From Natronococcus sp. AD-5 (GTDB lineage: Archaea; Halobacteriota; Halobacteria; Halobacteriales; Natrialbaceae): a stretch of DNA of 64,000 nt. Shown in pieces: positions 63,781 to 64,000 of the stretch; position 1 is the stretch's first letter, and every line of letters starts with the position of its first letter. Under the pieces are notes generated by a model. That model saw only the letters and a list, made by a program, of their open reading frames with translations. It was not told the origin of the DNA and made no database searches. Position numbers and translations under genes: made by a program. The stretch is taken from contig NZ_CP132295.1 of NCBI RefSeq assembly GCF_030734285.1, positions 186,001 through 250,000 of the forward strand. Direction: 5' to 3'.

Positions 63781-64000
63781 AGTATTACTACGGTTAGCCA
63801 GTATATGAACCCAGTATCCGCTGAGCGGGTAACTCTGCTGGAGGTGGCTGTATAGTTCCATTTGACGATTGGTATTGGTTGATCACTAATTCATCAAATT
63901 GGACGTAAGTGACTGCCACATTCGCGCTGTGTATCCAGCACGGTTCTATCAACATCCCTATTATCTGACGGAAGTAATCGCGTTAAGTTCGCATCCCTAC
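63781..64000. other. Upstream region of the stress protein gene, no gene seen
   Basis: The stretch contains only short chance frames. It runs to the window edge. Confidence 0.35.

Overview
The window comes from a haloarchaeon. Its proteins are very acidic, and it carries halophilic-type 2Fe-2S ferredoxins, a HalOD1 protein, a bat-type HTH_10 regulator, an amphi-Trp protein, an archaeal Cdc48 ATPase and remnants of haloarchaeal IS6, IS5, IS630 and IS200/IS605 elements. Several genes have a TATA-like box about 25-40 bases before the start codon, as in leaderless archaeal transcripts. The many broken genes, AT-rich gaps and IS pieces suggest an accessory replicon or island. No rRNA, CRISPR array or convincing tRNA was seen.

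Region 1-8.5 kb is a decay zone. An IS6 element (590-1334) sits in the tail of a dead FGGY sugar kinase, next to a truncated IS5 element. An intact minus-strand operon follows: sulfotransferase, a 54-residue unknown, an APS kinase/nucleotidyltransferase fusion and a YqcI/YcgG protein. A dead IS5 transposase is followed by an intact nitronate monooxygenase, and both lie between matching IS5-type ends (5206 and 7219). Region 8.5-11.6 kb holds the proton-translocating transhydrogenase operon pntAA-pntAB-pntB. Region 11.7-23.5 kb is mostly ruins (IS630, DUF7342-type regulator, coiled-coil protein, DUF7563, integrase, copper amine oxidase). An Lrp regulator, a frameshifted EamA exporter, two small overlapping genes and a secreted beta-helix protein stand among them. 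Region 23.6-26.5 kb has a DUF4242 protein and two CaCA-type cation exchangers. Region 27.3-31.5 kb has a formate dehydrogenase remnant, a ferredoxin, a zinc/coiled-coil protein, an amphi-Trp protein and a membrane methyltransferase.

Region 31.6-57.8 kb is the metabolic core. Two paralogous gene pairs (31603-34230 and 49725-52395) each encode an unrecognised ~300-residue helical protein followed by a PQQ dehydrogenase of the methanol dehydrogenase type. Both dehydrogenases have the vicinal Cys pair and an Asp-Tyr-Asp motif that in bacteria marks lanthanide-dependent enzymes, and neither has a visible signal peptide. The second pair is followed by a 2Fe-2S ferredoxin, a winged-helix regulator, an aldehyde dehydrogenase and an aldehyde:ferredoxin oxidoreductase, a plausible alcohol-aldehyde-acid route. 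Between the pairs lies a cupin and a 9-kb locus with five SsuA/THI5-type ligand-binding domains: three predicted cytoplasmic, one lipoprotein and one fused to a winged helix. This locus also has a VOC protein, two permeases and one ATPase. A palindrome overlaps the TATA box between the cupin and the first of these genes. A divergent Cdc48 ATPase with a degenerate first ATPase domain precedes the second PQQ pair.

Region 57.8-64 kb has two universal stress proteins, a small monooxygenase-like protein, a zinc protein, a bat-type regulator, two broken regulators and a long AT-rich stretch without genes.
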